From NCBI GenBank assembly GCA_047605605.1, contig JASGFG010000008.1, positions 1 to 64,000 of the forward strand: a stretch of 64,000 nt of DNA, given 5' to 3'. Shown here in pieces: positions 1 to 8,065 of this stretch (position 1 is the stretch's first letter; every line of letters begins with the position of its first letter). The notes below the pieces were generated by a model. That model made no database searches. It was not told where the DNA came from and saw nothing but the letters and a program-made list of their open reading frames with translations. Made by a program: the position numbers and the translations under genes. This stretch comes from JAATGA01 sp047605605 (GTDB taxonomy: Bacteria > Pseudomonadota > Alphaproteobacteria > Rhodobacterales > Rhodobacteraceae).

Positions 1-159
1 GTGCAGGTGGTGGAACTGCTGAAATCCACCCAGATCCTGATCACCCGCCTGCAAGAGCCGCTGTTCCTGCTGATGATCTGCGGGCTGTTCTACTTCCTCA
101 TCTCCTTCCCCATTGCCCGTTTCGGCGGCTATCTGGAAAAACGGTGGTCCAATGATTGA
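1..159 (+). CDS. Amino-acid ABC transporter permease, C-terminal fragment (5' end outside window)
   Basis: Only the last 52 codons are present, open from base 1 and ending in TGA at 157-159. The fragment contains one clear hydrophobic helix (LFLLMICGLFYFLISFPIA) followed by the short basic tail GGYLEKRWSND. That ending is typical of HisM/GlnP-type inner-membrane permeases of polar amino-acid importers. The stop overlaps the start of the following ATPase gene by 8 bases, so the two are almost certainly translationally coupled parts of one importer. The substrate-binding protein and the rest of this permease should lie to the left. Confidence 0.8.
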   Translation: MQVVELLKSTQILITRLQEPLFLLMICGLFYFLISFPIARFGGYLEKRWSND

Positions 160-874
160 GATCGAAAACGTCCGCAAATCCTTTGGCCCGCTGGAAGTCC
201 TGAAGGGCATCAACCTGACTGTCCCCAAGGGCGAGGTGCTGACCGTCATCGGCGGGTCAGGTTCGGGGAAATCGACGCTGCTGACCTGCATCAACGGGCT
301 GGAGCCGATCGATTCCGGCAGGATCACTGTCGACGGCGTGGTCGTGCATGACAAGGCGACCGACCTGAACAAGCTGCGCCAGAAAATCGGCATCGTGTTC
401 CAGCAATGGAACGCATTCCCGCATCTGACCGTGCTGGAAAACGTCATGCTGGCGCAGGTCAAGGTTCTGAAACGGTCGAAAGCCGAGGCCGAGGCCGAGG
501 CGGTCAAGCAGTTGAACCACGTCGGCCTTGGCGAAAAGCTGAAGGTCTATCCGGGGCGGCTGTCGGGCGGCCAGCAGCAGCGCATGGCGATTGCCCGCGC
601 GCTGGCCATGTCGCCGAACTACATGCTGTTTGACGAGGTGACTTCGGCGCTGGACCCGCAACTGGTGGGCGAGGTGCTGGATACGCTGCGGATGCTGGCT
701 TCGGAAGGCATGACGATGATCTGCGTCACGCACGAGATGAAGTTCGCGCGCGAAGTGTCGGACCGCGTGGCCTTCTTCCACAAGGGCGTGATGGCCGAAA
801 TCGCCCCGCCGGAAGAGCTTTTCGGGGCGCCGAAAGACCCCGAGCTGCAAAAGTTCCTGGCCGCCACGCATTAA
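152..874 (+). CDS. Amino-acid ABC transporter ATP-binding protein
   Basis: A 240-residue ATPase that powers uptake through the permease encoded just upstream. Walker A GGSGSGKST is at about residues 34-42, LSGGQ at 137-141 and Walker B with MLFDEV at 158-163, followed by the D-loop SALD. The ATG at 152 (protein starts MIEIENVRKS) is preferred over a TTG at 113, because family members begin at this beta-strand and the ATG overlaps the permease stop. Family knowledge places it with GlnQ/HisP-type polar amino-acid ATPases. The following gene encodes a proline-racemase-family enzyme, so the cargo may be a proline derivative; that is inference. Confidence 0.93.
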   Translation: MIEIENVRKSFGPLEVLKGINLTVPKGEVLTVIGGSGSGKSTLLTCINGLEPIDSGRITVDGVVVHDKATDLNKLRQKIGIVFQQWNAFPHLTVLENVMLAQVKVLKRSKAEAEAEAVKQLNHVGLGEKLKVYPGRLSGGQQQRMAIARALAMSPNYMLFDEVTSALDPQLVGEVLDTLRMLASEGMTMICVTHEMKFAREVSDRVAFFHKGVMAEIAPPEELFGAPKDPELQKFLAATH

Positions 875-884
875 GGGGGCACCC

Positions 885-1913
885 ATGCGCACGTCGAAAG
901 TCGTCCACGTCGTCACCTGCCATGCCGAGGGCGAAGTCGGCGATGTGATCGTGGGCGGTGTCGCACCGCCCCCCGGCGCGACCGTCTGGGAGCAATCCCG
1001 CTGGATCGCGCAGGATGAAACCCTGCGCAACTTCGTGCTGAACGAACCCCGCGGCGGCGTGTTCCGGCATGTGAACCTGCTGGTCCCGCCGAAAGACCCG
1101 CGCGCCCAGATGGGCTGGATCATCATGGAACCGTCGGATACCCCGCCGATGTCGGGTTCAAACTCCATCTGCGTGTCGACGGTGCTGCTGGACAGCGGCA
1201 TCATCCCGATGCAGGAACCCGTGACGCGGATGGTGCTGGAACCGCCGGGGGGCCTGATCGAGGTCGAGGCCGAATGCCGCAACGGCAAGGCCGAACGCAT
1301 TTCGGTGCGCAACGTGCCGTCCTTTGCCGACAAGCTGGGCGTCAAGCTGGAGGTTTCGGGGATCGGCACCCTGACCGTCGACACCGCCTATGGCGGCGAC
1401 AGCTTTGTCTTTGTCGAGGCGGCGGCGGTCGGGATCGAGATCCGCCCCGAAAACGCCCGCGACCTGGCGGTGATGGGGATGAAGATCACCAAGGCCGCCA
1501 ATGAGCAGCTGGGCTTCAAGCACCCGGCGAATGACTGGAACCACATCTCCTTCTGTCAGTTCACCGATCCAGTGGTGATGGAAAACGGCGTGCTGACCGG
1601 CAAGAACGCGGTGGCGATCCGTCCCGGCAAGATCGACCGTTCGCCCACCGGCACGGGGTGTTCGGCACGGATGGCGGTTCTGCACGCCCGCGACCAGATG
1701 CAGGTCGGCGACCGTTTCGTCGGTCGGTCGATCATCGACACCGAGTTTCATTGCCGCATCGACCGCGCCGAAACCGTGGGCGGCAAACCGGCGATCAGCC
1801 CGATCATCTCGGGCCGGGCGTGGATCGTCGGCACCGCGCAGCTGATGGTCGATCCGTCCGACCCGTTCCAGGGCGGATACCGGCTGTCCGACACCTGGCC
1901 GGTGGATCTGTAG
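885..1913 (+). CDS. Proline racemase family protein, Ser/Cys type (hydroxyproline dehydratase/epimerase-like)
   Basis: This 342-residue protein belongs to the proline racemase / hydroxyproline 2-epimerase / trans-3-hydroxyproline dehydratase family, which works through two opposed acid-base residues. The second site is intact (SPTGTGCSARMA, Cys259). At the first site, where racemases and 4-hydroxyproline epimerases have Cys in MCGHN, this protein has MSGSNS, placing Ser90 there. Family studies associate loss of the first Cys (to Thr or Ser) with dehydratase or mixed activity rather than plain racemisation, so a hydroxyproline dehydratase/epimerase role is more likely than proline racemase. 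It starts 10 bases after the ABC ATPase gene, with a GGGGG ribosome site, and is probably the last gene of that operon. Confidence 0.85.
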   Translation: MRTSKVVHVVTCHAEGEVGDVIVGGVAPPPGATVWEQSRWIAQDETLRNFVLNEPRGGVFRHVNLLVPPKDPRAQMGWIIMEPSDTPPMSGSNSICVSTVLLDSGIIPMQEPVTRMVLEPPGGLIEVEAECRNGKAERISVRNVPSFADKLGVKLEVSGIGTLTVDTAYGGDSFVFVEAAAVGIEIRPENARDLAVMGMKITKAANEQLGFKHPANDWNHISFCQFTDPVVMENGVLTGKNAVAIRPGKIDRSPTGTGCSARMAVLHARDQMQVGDRFVGRSIIDTEFHCRIDRAETVGGKPAISPIISGRAWIVGTAQLMVDPSDPFQGGYRLSDTWPVDL

Positions 1914-1943
1914 GGATCTGGCACCTGCCGTCCAGATCACGTT

Positions 1944-1973
1944 CCCCCGCCCGGGCGCATCCCTGCGCGGGGG
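1944..1973. terminator. Weak hairpin between convergent genes
   Basis: CCCCCGC at 1944-1950 is the exact reverse complement of GCGGGGG at 1967-1973, with a 16-base loop. It lies between the proline-racemase-family gene and the oppositely oriented ccdB-like gene. There is no T-run, so intrinsic termination is only possible. Confidence 0.35.
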
Positions 1974-1980
1974 AGCCCGA

Positions 1981-2274
1981 TCAGATGCCGTCGATCAGGA
2001 TATCCAGCGCGCGTTTCAGCGCATCCCTGTAGGGGGCCAATGTTCCGACCCGGACCTTCAGTTCCGGGCCGGGCACCGCCGCCAGTTCCTGCACCCGCAC
2101 GATCCAGTCCCGCCCTTCGGCCTCGACCGCCGGGGTCAGGCCCGGAAACGCCGCGAAGCGATCCGCCTCGCGCAGCGGCGCGACGATGCGCGAGGCGTCG
2201 ATCCCGATCAGATCCGTTTGCAGGTCGACGACCAGGGTTCCGCTTCGCAGTCGATAAAGGTCGAATTGCGCCAT
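1981..2274 (-). CDS. ccdB: CcdB family toxin
   Basis: A 97-residue protein beginning MAQFDLYRL and ending ALDILIDGI. CcdB proteins are about 100 residues, start with a beta-strand of this kind, and poison DNA gyrase. The central DLQTDLIG and the segment around RIVAPL match the CcdB fold pattern (DVQSDLLD, RVVIPL). ATG at 2274 is chosen; longer in-frame extensions would run into the antitoxin gene. It lies 14 bases downstream of the ccdA-like gene in the same orientation, the normal antitoxin-first order. CcdB is usually plasmid-borne, but chromosomal copies are known. Whether this toxin is still active cannot be judged from sequence. Confidence 0.85.
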   Translation of the reverse strand: MAQFDLYRLRSGTLVVDLQTDLIGIDASRIVAPLREADRFAAFPGLTPAVEAEGRDWIVRVQELAAVPGPELKVRVGTLAPYRDALKRALDILIDGI

Positions 2275-2288
2275 TCGCGCGCATCCCT

Positions 2289-2510
2289 TCAAAAACTGCG
2301 GAATTGGGCCAGCGGCAGACCCTCGCGGGCGACCTCCTCGGCATAGGCGGCGATGGCCGCGCGGTTCTGCTCGCGCCACAGGCGGTTTCGTTCCTGCTTT
2401 GCGGCATCGGCGATCGCCGCCTCGGCCAGCCGCGACATGTTCAGACCAAGCGTGCGGGCAGCCTCGGCCACCTCGGCGTCAAGCGTCAGGTTCACCTTGA
2501 TGCGTCCCAT
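2289..2510 (-). CDS. ccdA: CcdA family antitoxin
   Basis: A 73-residue protein. The N-terminal half (MGRIKVNLTLDAEVAEAART) has the alternating pattern of a ribbon-helix-helix DNA-binding dimer. The C-terminal half carries the CcdA toxin-wrapping segment, with WREQN, AIAAY and the characteristic GLPLAQFRSF ending. ATG at 2510 gives the usual CcdA length. The pair would autoregulate from the region upstream of 2510. The upstream gap to davA (2511-2625) contains no recognisable gene. Confidence 0.88.
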   Translation of the reverse strand: MGRIKVNLTLDAEVAEAARTLGLNMSRLAEAAIADAAKQERNRLWREQNRAAIAAYAEEVAREGLPLAQFRSF

Positions 2511-2625
2511 TCCCGCCCCCGATCCATGCGTATTGATCAGGAGTATCTCATGTCCGATCCCTGCGATCAATCGGCACCCGTCCCGTGATTGGCTTGCGAC
2601 CGAAGATCCGGCGGGGGCAGGGCAT

Positions 2626-3405
2626 TCAACTCCGGGCCGGCCGATATTCCCGCCGCTGTGCGGAGCGGAGGTCCGCGGGTATCGCCTCTGCCGCCGCCAG
2701 ATCCACCACCAGCAGCGCCTCGCCCCGCGCCCCGGCCATGGCCAGCGGCTCGCCATCCGGGCCGGCGATGACGGACAGCCCACCAAAGGTCAGATCGCCC
2801 TCGGTCCCCGCCAGATTGGCATAGGCGATCACCGCGTCGTTTTCATGCGCGCGGGCGGGGACCAGCCGATGCTGCACATATTCAAACCCGGCGGGGTTGG
2901 CGGTCGGCACCAGAATGACCTGCGCCCCCGACGCGGCCAGCGCCGCCGCATGGCCGGGAAATTCGATGTCATAGCAGATCAGCATCCCCATCCGAAGGCC
3001 ATCGAGGTCAAAGCACGGTGCCAGACGGTCGCCGCGGGCGAAACTCGCCCTTTCCATCGGGCCGTAAAGCTGGATCTTGCGATAATGGCCCAGGATCGCG
3101 CCATCCGGCCCGATGGCCGTGGCCGCATTATAGACCGCGGCGCCGTCGCGTTCCGCCCAGCCAAGGCACAGGCCGCAGCCCGCGCCGGCCGCCATGTCGC
3201 GCAGGCGGGCGATCCATTCGCCGTCCAGCGGTTGCGCCAACGCGCCATGCAGATCGGGCCGGTTGTAGCCGGGCAGGAACAGCTCGGGCGCGACCAGCAT
3301 CCGCGCCCCCGCAGATGCAGCAGCCTGAATCTGCATGTAAAGTGCCGGGAAAGCGGCCTCGATCCGTCCATTCACCGGCGTCGCCTGCCAGAGTGCCAGC
3401 TTCAC
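2626..3405 (-). CDS. davA: Nitrilase-superfamily amidase, 5-aminovaleramidase (DavA)-like
   Basis: A carbon-nitrogen hydrolase of about 259 residues with the full Glu-Lys-Cys triad: E in VAPELFLPGYN (about residue 41), K in HYRKIQLYG (about 110) and C in LLICYDIEFPG-type context (about 144). GTG at 3405 is chosen because GGGGGAGG sits just ahead of it; an ATG at 3426 is the alternative. Its partner is the divergent monooxygenase at 3480. In Pseudomonas the davB/davA pair converts lysine to 5-aminovaleramide and then to 5-aminovalerate. The same pairing here suggests this enzyme hydrolyses the amide made by that monooxygenase. Arginine- or aromatic-derived amides remain possible substrates. 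Confidence 0.82.
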   Translation of the reverse strand: MKLALWQATPVNGRIEAAFPALYMQIQAAASAGARMLVAPELFLPGYNRPDLHGALAQPLDGEWIARLRDMAAGAGCGLCLGWAERDGAAVYNAATAIGPDGAILGHYRKIQLYGPMERASFARGDRLAPCFDLDGLRMGMLICYDIEFPGHAAALAASGAQVILVPTANPAGFEYVQHRLVPARAHENDAVIAYANLAGTEGDLTFGGLSVIAGPDGEPLAMAGARGEALLVVDLAAAEAIPADLRSAQRREYRPARS

Positions 3406-3479
3406 TTTCGCCTCCCCCGCCCGCATTATCCGCCGCAGTCTTGCGCCTTTTTCCGCCCCTCAGGAAGCCCCCCGACATC

Positions 3480-5132
3480 ATGAGCATCCAGAAACCCGTC
3501 ACCGCCTTCGGTCCCGATTTTCCCTTTGCCTATGACGACTGGCTGGCCCATCCGGCCGGGCTGGGCCGCATTCCGGCCGAAAGGCACGGGCAGGCGGTGG
3601 CGGTCATCGGGGCCGGGGCCGCGGGGGTCATCGCCGGGCACGAGCTGATGAAGATGGGCCTGCGCCCGATCCTTTACGAATCCGGCAAGTTCGGCGGGCG
3701 GCTGCGGTCCGAACCCTTCGAGGGGACCGAGGATGTCATCGCCGAACTGGGCGGGATGCGCTTTCCCGTCTCGTCGCGGGGGTTCTATCACTATGTCGAC
3801 CTGCTGGGGGTGGAAAGCCGCCCTTTCCCGAACCCGTTGACCCCCGCCGCCGGATCGACGGTGATCGACCTCGAGGGCGAGACGCATTTCGCCCGCGAGG
3901 CCGCCGATCTGCCCCGCCTCTATCACGAGGTCGCCACCGCCTATCGCGCCGCGCTGGAGGAACATGCCGATTTCGCCGCCCTGACACAGGCAGTGCGCGA
4001 CCGCGATGCCGCCCGGCTCAAGGCGCTGTGGGATCCGCTTGTCGCCCGCTGGGACGAACGGACCTTCTATGACTTCGTTACCTCGTCCAGGGCCTTTCAG
4101 GCCCTCGGCTTTCGCCATCGCGAGGTCTTCGGTCAGGTCGGCTTCGGCACGGGCGGCTGGGACAGCGATTTCCCCAATTCCATGCTGGAGATCTTGCGGG
4201 TCAACCTGCTGGAGCTGGACGACCACCAGCGGTATGTCGTCGGCGGGGTGGAGGGCGTGCTGCATCGCCTGTGGCGGCAACCGGCCGCCTGCGCCCATTG
4301 GCCCGAGGGGACGACGCTTGCCGCGCTGAACGGCGGGGCGACGCTGGGCCGCGCGGTCCGCATCGCGCGGAACGGGCAGGGCGGGCTGACCGTGACCGAC
4401 CTGTGGGGGGTGGCGCGCGATTATGCGGCGGTGCTGGTCACCTGTCAGAGCCACCTTCTGACCACCTCGGTCGCCGTGGACGAAGCGCTGTTCGATCAAA
4501 AGCTGTGGATGGCGCTGGACCGCACCCGATACATGCAGGCGGCCAAGACCTTCGTGATGGTGGACCGCCCTTTCTGGAACGACATCGGCCCGGACGGGCG
4601 GCCGCTTCTGTCGATGACGCTGACCGACCGCAACACGCGCGGCACCTATTTCTTCGACAACGGGCCGGACCGGCCAGCGGTGATCTGCCTGTCCTACAGC
4701 TGGATGACCGATGCGCTGAAGGTGCTGCCCTACGGGCCGGAGAAACGCGTCGAACTTGCGCTTTCCGCGCTGGAGCGGATTTATCCCGGCGTCGACATCC
4801 GCAGCCACATCCGCGGCAATCCCGTCTGCGTCAGCTGGGAGGCGGACGAGAATTTTCTGGGCGCCTTCAAGGGCGCGCTGCCGGGGCACTATCGCTATAA
4901 CCACCGGATGTATGGCCATTTCATGCAAGACGAGGTGCCCGCCGAACAGCGCGGCATCTTCCTGGCGGGCGACGGGATCAGCTGGACCCCCGCCTGGGTC
5001 GAGGGCGCGGTGCAGACGGCGCTGAACGCTGTCTGGGGGATCATGACGCATCTGGGCGGGGCAAGCCCGGCCGGGAATCCGGGGCCGGGCGATCTGTGGG
5101 CCGACCTTGGCCCCGTCACCTTGCCCGACTGA
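3480..5132 (+). CDS. davB: FAD-dependent L-amino acid 2-monooxygenase, lysine 2-monooxygenase (DavB)-like
   Basis: A 550-residue flavin amine oxidase family protein. The dinucleotide fold AVIGAGAAGV is at about residues 41-50, followed by GGRLRSEPF (FAD contact), ELGGMRFPVSS (substrate-binding region) and a C-terminal GIFLAGDGISWTPAWVEGAVQTALNAVWG that closes the FAD site. The N-terminal block FGPDFPFAYDDWL and the segment FGTGGWDSDFPNSMLEI are features I recognise from bacterial lysine 2-monooxygenases, which oxidatively decarboxylate the amino acid to an amide. The divergent amidase supports this. No 5-aminovalerate transaminase or glutarate semialdehyde dehydrogenase is nearby, so lysine specificity is likely but not proven. 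Confidence 0.85.
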   Translation: MSIQKPVTAFGPDFPFAYDDWLAHPAGLGRIPAERHGQAVAVIGAGAAGVIAGHELMKMGLRPILYESGKFGGRLRSEPFEGTEDVIAELGGMRFPVSSRGFYHYVDLLGVESRPFPNPLTPAAGSTVIDLEGETHFAREAADLPRLYHEVATAYRAALEEHADFAALTQAVRDRDAARLKALWDPLVARWDERTFYDFVTSSRAFQALGFRHREVFGQVGFGTGGWDSDFPNSMLEILRVNLLELDDHQRYVVGGVEGVLHRLWRQPAACAHWPEGTTLAALNGGATLGRAVRIARNGQGGLTVTDLWGVARDYAAVLVTCQSHLLTTSVAVDEALFDQKLWMALDRTRYMQAAKTFVMVDRPFWNDIGPDGRPLLSMTLTDRNTRGTYFFDNGPDRPAVICLSYSWMTDALKVLPYGPEKRVELALSALERIYPGVDIRSHIRGNPVCVSWEADENFLGAFKGALPGHYRYNHRMYGHFMQDEVPAEQRGIFLAGDGISWTPAWVEGAVQTALNAVWGIMTHLGGASPAGNPGPGDLWADLGPVTLPD

Positions 5133-5136
5133 CCCC

Positions 5137-5910
5137 TTACGGGGCACCGCCGCTGGCGTCGGACTGCGGGCGCGGCCCGGGCGCCACAAGCGCGGGCACC
5201 GAAAGGCCAAGCAGGATCATCGCCAGCGGCAGCGAAAAGAAAAACCCCAGTGTCGCATAGCCCAGGGCGCCGACCACGCCCCCGGTCACAAAGGCCCCGA
5301 CCAGCGAGGCAAGGATGCCCAGCTTGCCAAAGTCCGGCGGCACGCTTCGCCGCGACAGCAGATGCCAGGCGACCATCCGGCCGCATTCGATGCCCATGTC
5401 GGTGATCATGCCGGTGGCATGGGTGGTGCGGATGCGCGCGCCCGAGATCTTGGTGATGGTCGCGTTCTGCATCCCCATGATGAAGCACAGGCAGGCCAGC
5501 GCGAACAGCCGCCCCGGCACGCTGCTGAAGATCCCGCCCCAGGCAAAGCAGGCGAGAAACAGCCCCTGCACCCCGATGGGCAGGGCATATTGCTGGCGTT
5601 CGCGGTGCAGGCGGGCCCAGTTGATCAGGACGGTGCTGAAGGCCGCCCCCGTCATGAAGGCGCCGATGGCAAGGATCGCGATCCCCGCCACTGCATAATG
5701 CCCTGCAACCATGTTGTCCGCGACCTGTGACAGATAGCCCGTCATGTGCGACGTATATTGCCCAAGCGCAAAGAATCCCCCGGCATTCGCCGCCCCGGCA
5801 ACCGCGGCCAGCATCACGGCCAGCGCAAGATCGCTTCCGCGCGACCGGCGATGTCCCACCAGCACGCGCGCCGAGGCGAGGGGGCGTATGATATGCGGGC
5901 GACGACCCAT
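5137..5910 (-). CDS. DUF1275 (YoaK) family membrane protein
   Basis: A 257-residue integral membrane protein with about six hydrophobic helices. It contains the DUF1275 hallmarks AGFFALG-type (GGFFALGQYTSHMTG) near residue 50 and GMQNATITKISG near the middle, then RTTHATGMITDMG. The family is widespread and has no established function. ATG at 5910 is preferred over TTG at 5916. The stop is only four bases from the convergent davB-like stop, leaving no room for a separate terminator. Confidence 0.88.
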   Translation of the reverse strand: MGRRPHIIRPLASARVLVGHRRSRGSDLALAVMLAAVAGAANAGGFFALGQYTSHMTGYLSQVADNMVAGHYAVAGIAILAIGAFMTGAAFSTVLINWARLHRERQQYALPIGVQGLFLACFAWGGIFSSVPGRLFALACLCFIMGMQNATITKISGARIRTTHATGMITDMGIECGRMVAWHLLSRRSVPPDFGKLGILASLVGAFVTGGVVGALGYATLGFFFSLPLAMILLGLSVPALVAPGPRPQSDASGGAP

Positions 5911-6074
5911 GGCCAAAGGCTCCAGACCGCTGAAAACAGGCCTCCGTCAGGTGGTGCAAAGGGGCGGAAGGCCGGGAAAGACGCAGCCCAGATAGAGCCG
6001 CAATCGCCCGCTTGCAAGCACAAGCCATCGGGTGCCGCAGTCCCATGGGGTTGCCGGGACGGACCCGCCGCCCG

Positions 6075-7001
6075 TCAGGGGGCGGTGCCGGATCTGTCCC
6101 TTGCCGCAAGCCACAGCCGTTCCGCGCTGCGGTCATAGGCGCTGTTGTGACGGTAAAGGCGGATTTCCAGATCCAGGGCCCAGTCGGCCCCGCCGACCGG
6201 CAGCAACCTGCCGCTTTCCAGATCCTCGCCGATCAGGCTTTCAGGCAGCCAGCAGACCCCGGCCCCGGTCGATGCCAGTGTCTTCAGCCCGGCGCTGATG
6301 GTGTTTTCGTGAACCGTGCGGCGGCGGAACGGCGGGCGTTCGGCAAAAAGCCGCCCCAGTGCCACGCCAAAGAACGACGATGGCCCATAGCTCAGATAGG
6401 GCAGGGTGGTCCCTTCCGCTATCGCCCGGTCCAGCGCGCTGCCGCCCGCCCGCGCGGGGGGCAGCACGCCGGGGGCGGCGACGGGGATGACCCGGTCGCG
6501 CCCCACCGTCAGCCAGTCGAACTGGCCGCGATCCAGATGAAAGGGCACGCGGGGATGGGCATAGGTCAGGAAGAAATCCGCCTCGCCGTCGATCAGCGCG
6601 GCCAGGTTCGCCTCGATCCCGCCGCGGTCGGGGATCAGCGAGGTGCGTTGCCCCGGCACTGCCGCCTCGATCTGGCGCAGCCAGCCGGGAAAGAAGGTCA
6701 CGGTCAGGGTATGCAGCGCCGCAAAGCGGATCATGCCCGCCTCGGATGCCGGGCGCAAAGTCTCGCGCGCGGTATAGAAGGCGCGGATCGCCTCTTGCGC
6801 CACGGGCAGAAAGCTGCGCCCGGCCGAGGTCAGTTCCGCCGGCATCGTCGCCCGGCTGATCAGGACCGCACCCAGCCAGGCCTCAAGCTGCTTGATTCTG
6901 CGGCTGAAGGCGGGCTGGGTCACGTTGCGCAGCTCGGCCGCGCGGGAAAAGCTGGAGGTATCGGCCAGCGTCACGAAATCCTCCAGCCATTTCAGTTCCA
7001 T
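6075..7001 (-). CDS. LysR family transcriptional regulator
   Basis: A 308-residue regulator beginning MELKWLEDFVTLADTSSF, with the winged helix-turn-helix at residues 1-60 (TQPAFSRRIKQLE recognition helix) and a two-lobed effector domain. It is divergent from a D-amino acid aminotransferase gene. The 168-base gap between them holds a clear AT-rich inverted repeat (7055-7076). By the usual LysR pattern it probably controls that divergent operon and senses one of its substrates. The ATG at 7001 aligns exactly with the normal LysR N-terminus. Confidence 0.92.
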   Translation of the reverse strand: MELKWLEDFVTLADTSSFSRAAELRNVTQPAFSRRIKQLEAWLGAVLISRATMPAELTSAGRSFLPVAQEAIRAFYTARETLRPASEAGMIRFAALHTLTVTFFPGWLRQIEAAVPGQRTSLIPDRGGIEANLAALIDGEADFFLTYAHPRVPFHLDRGQFDWLTVGRDRVIPVAAPGVLPPARAGGSALDRAIAEGTTLPYLSYGPSSFFGVALGRLFAERPPFRRRTVHENTISAGLKTLASTGAGVCWLPESLIGEDLESGRLLPVGGADWALDLEIRLYRHNSAYDRSAERLWLAARDRSGTAP

Positions 7002-7054
7002 TTTTTGGGCATCCGTCTGGAAAAACACCGGCCGCCAGGCGCAGCCGTTCCCAC

Positions 7055-7076
7055 AATATACTGATTTACCTATATT
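7055..7076. promoter_or_regulatory. Inverted repeat AATATA-N10-TATATT in divergent promoter; probable LysR operator
   Basis: Perfect 6-base arms separated by 10 bases, in an AT-rich island inside very GC-rich sequence, midway between the divergent lysR (start 7001) and aminotransferase (start 7170) genes. The right arm TATATT (7071-7076) could also serve as a -10 element for the aminotransferase, with TTCCCA at 7048-7053 and a 17-base spacer. The geometry fits a LysR T-N11-A class site overlapping a promoter. Confidence 0.6.
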
Positions 7077-7169
7077 ATGCAAATCCGGCATGGTCTGTTG
7101 CCTAAACGGAATTGGCCAAGCGCCCCGCCCATTCGCCACCGTCACCCCGGACAGGGGCCGAGGGGCGCG

Positions 7170-8033
7170 ATGGGAAGAACAGTTTACTGCCGGGGCGGCT
7201 TTCTGCCCGAGGATCAGGCGGGGGTCGGCCTGTTCGACCGCGGGTTCCTGTTCGGCGATGCGGTTTACGAGGTGACGGCTGTCATCGGCGGGCGGATGAT
7301 CGACAACGACCTGCATCTGGCCCGGCTGGAACGGTCGCTGCGGGAACTGGCGATCCCGCTGCCGCTGCCGCTGCCTGCGATCGAAGAGATGCAAAAGGGC
7401 CTGATCGCGCGCAACGCCATGACCGAAGGCACCGTATATCTGCAAGTCTCGCGCGGCGAGGCGGATCGCGATTTCCTCTACCCCGAGGGGCTGGCGCCGG
7501 TGCTGGTCGGGTTCACGCAAGCCCGCACCCTGCTGGAAACCAAGGCGCAGCGCGACGGGATCGCGGTGGACCTCGCCCCCGATCCGCGCTGGACCCGGCG
7601 CGACATCAAGACGGTGATGCTGCTGGGGCAGGTGCTGGCCAAACGCGACGCCAGGGCCAAAGGGTTTGCCGATGTCTGGCTGGTGGAAGGCGGGTTCGTG
7701 ACCGAGGGCGCCTCCTCGACCGCCTATATCGTCACGCCCGACCGGCGCATCCTGACCCGGCCGAATTCGCAGGCCACGCTGCCCGGCTGCACCCGGCGGG
7801 CGCTGCTGCGGCTGTGCGCCGAACACGGGCTGGCGGTCGAGGAGCGCGCCTTTACCCCGGAGGAGGCGCAGGGCGCGGTCGAGGCTTTCGCCACCTCGGC
7901 CTCCAGCCTTGTCACGCCGGTGGTGCGGATCGGATCGGCGGTCATCGGCGACGGGCGGCCCGGACCGATGACGCGCCAGTTGCAAGCCTATTACCTCGAA
8001 GCGGCCGGGGTTCCGGCCGTCACTTCCAACTGA
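7170..8033 (+). CDS. dat: D-amino acid aminotransferase (class IV PLP enzyme)
   Basis: A 287-residue fold-type IV PLP aminotransferase. The N-terminal LFDRGFLFGDAVYEVTAV block is the D-alanine aminotransferase signature. The PLP lysine is expected in RRDIKTVMLLGQVLAK, and EGGFVTEGASST and ATSASSLVTPV contribute to phosphate binding and the dimer interface. The enzyme interconverts D-amino acids and 2-oxo acids. ATG at 7170 has GAGGGG just upstream and gives family length. It starts an operon with an amino-acid ABC importer (8066-10761) and two peptidases, which points to use of imported D-amino acids. A branched-chain aminotransferase is less likely given the sequence pattern. Confidence 0.88.
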   Translation: MGRTVYCRGGFLPEDQAGVGLFDRGFLFGDAVYEVTAVIGGRMIDNDLHLARLERSLRELAIPLPLPLPAIEEMQKGLIARNAMTEGTVYLQVSRGEADRDFLYPEGLAPVLVGFTQARTLLETKAQRDGIAVDLAPDPRWTRRDIKTVMLLGQVLAKRDARAKGFADVWLVEGGFVTEGASSTAYIVTPDRRILTRPNSQATLPGCTRRALLRLCAEHGLAVEERAFTPEEAQGAVEAFATSASSLVTPVVRIGSAVIGDGRPGPMTRQLQAYYLEAAGVPAVTSN

Positions 8034-8065
8034 AAAACCACAAAACCGACAGGAGAGACAAAGTG

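Noticed and set aside
3406..3479. Possible riboswitch (lysine-type) in the davA/davB gap
   Set aside because: The 74-base gap is far too short for a lysine riboswitch and shows no aptamer-like helices.
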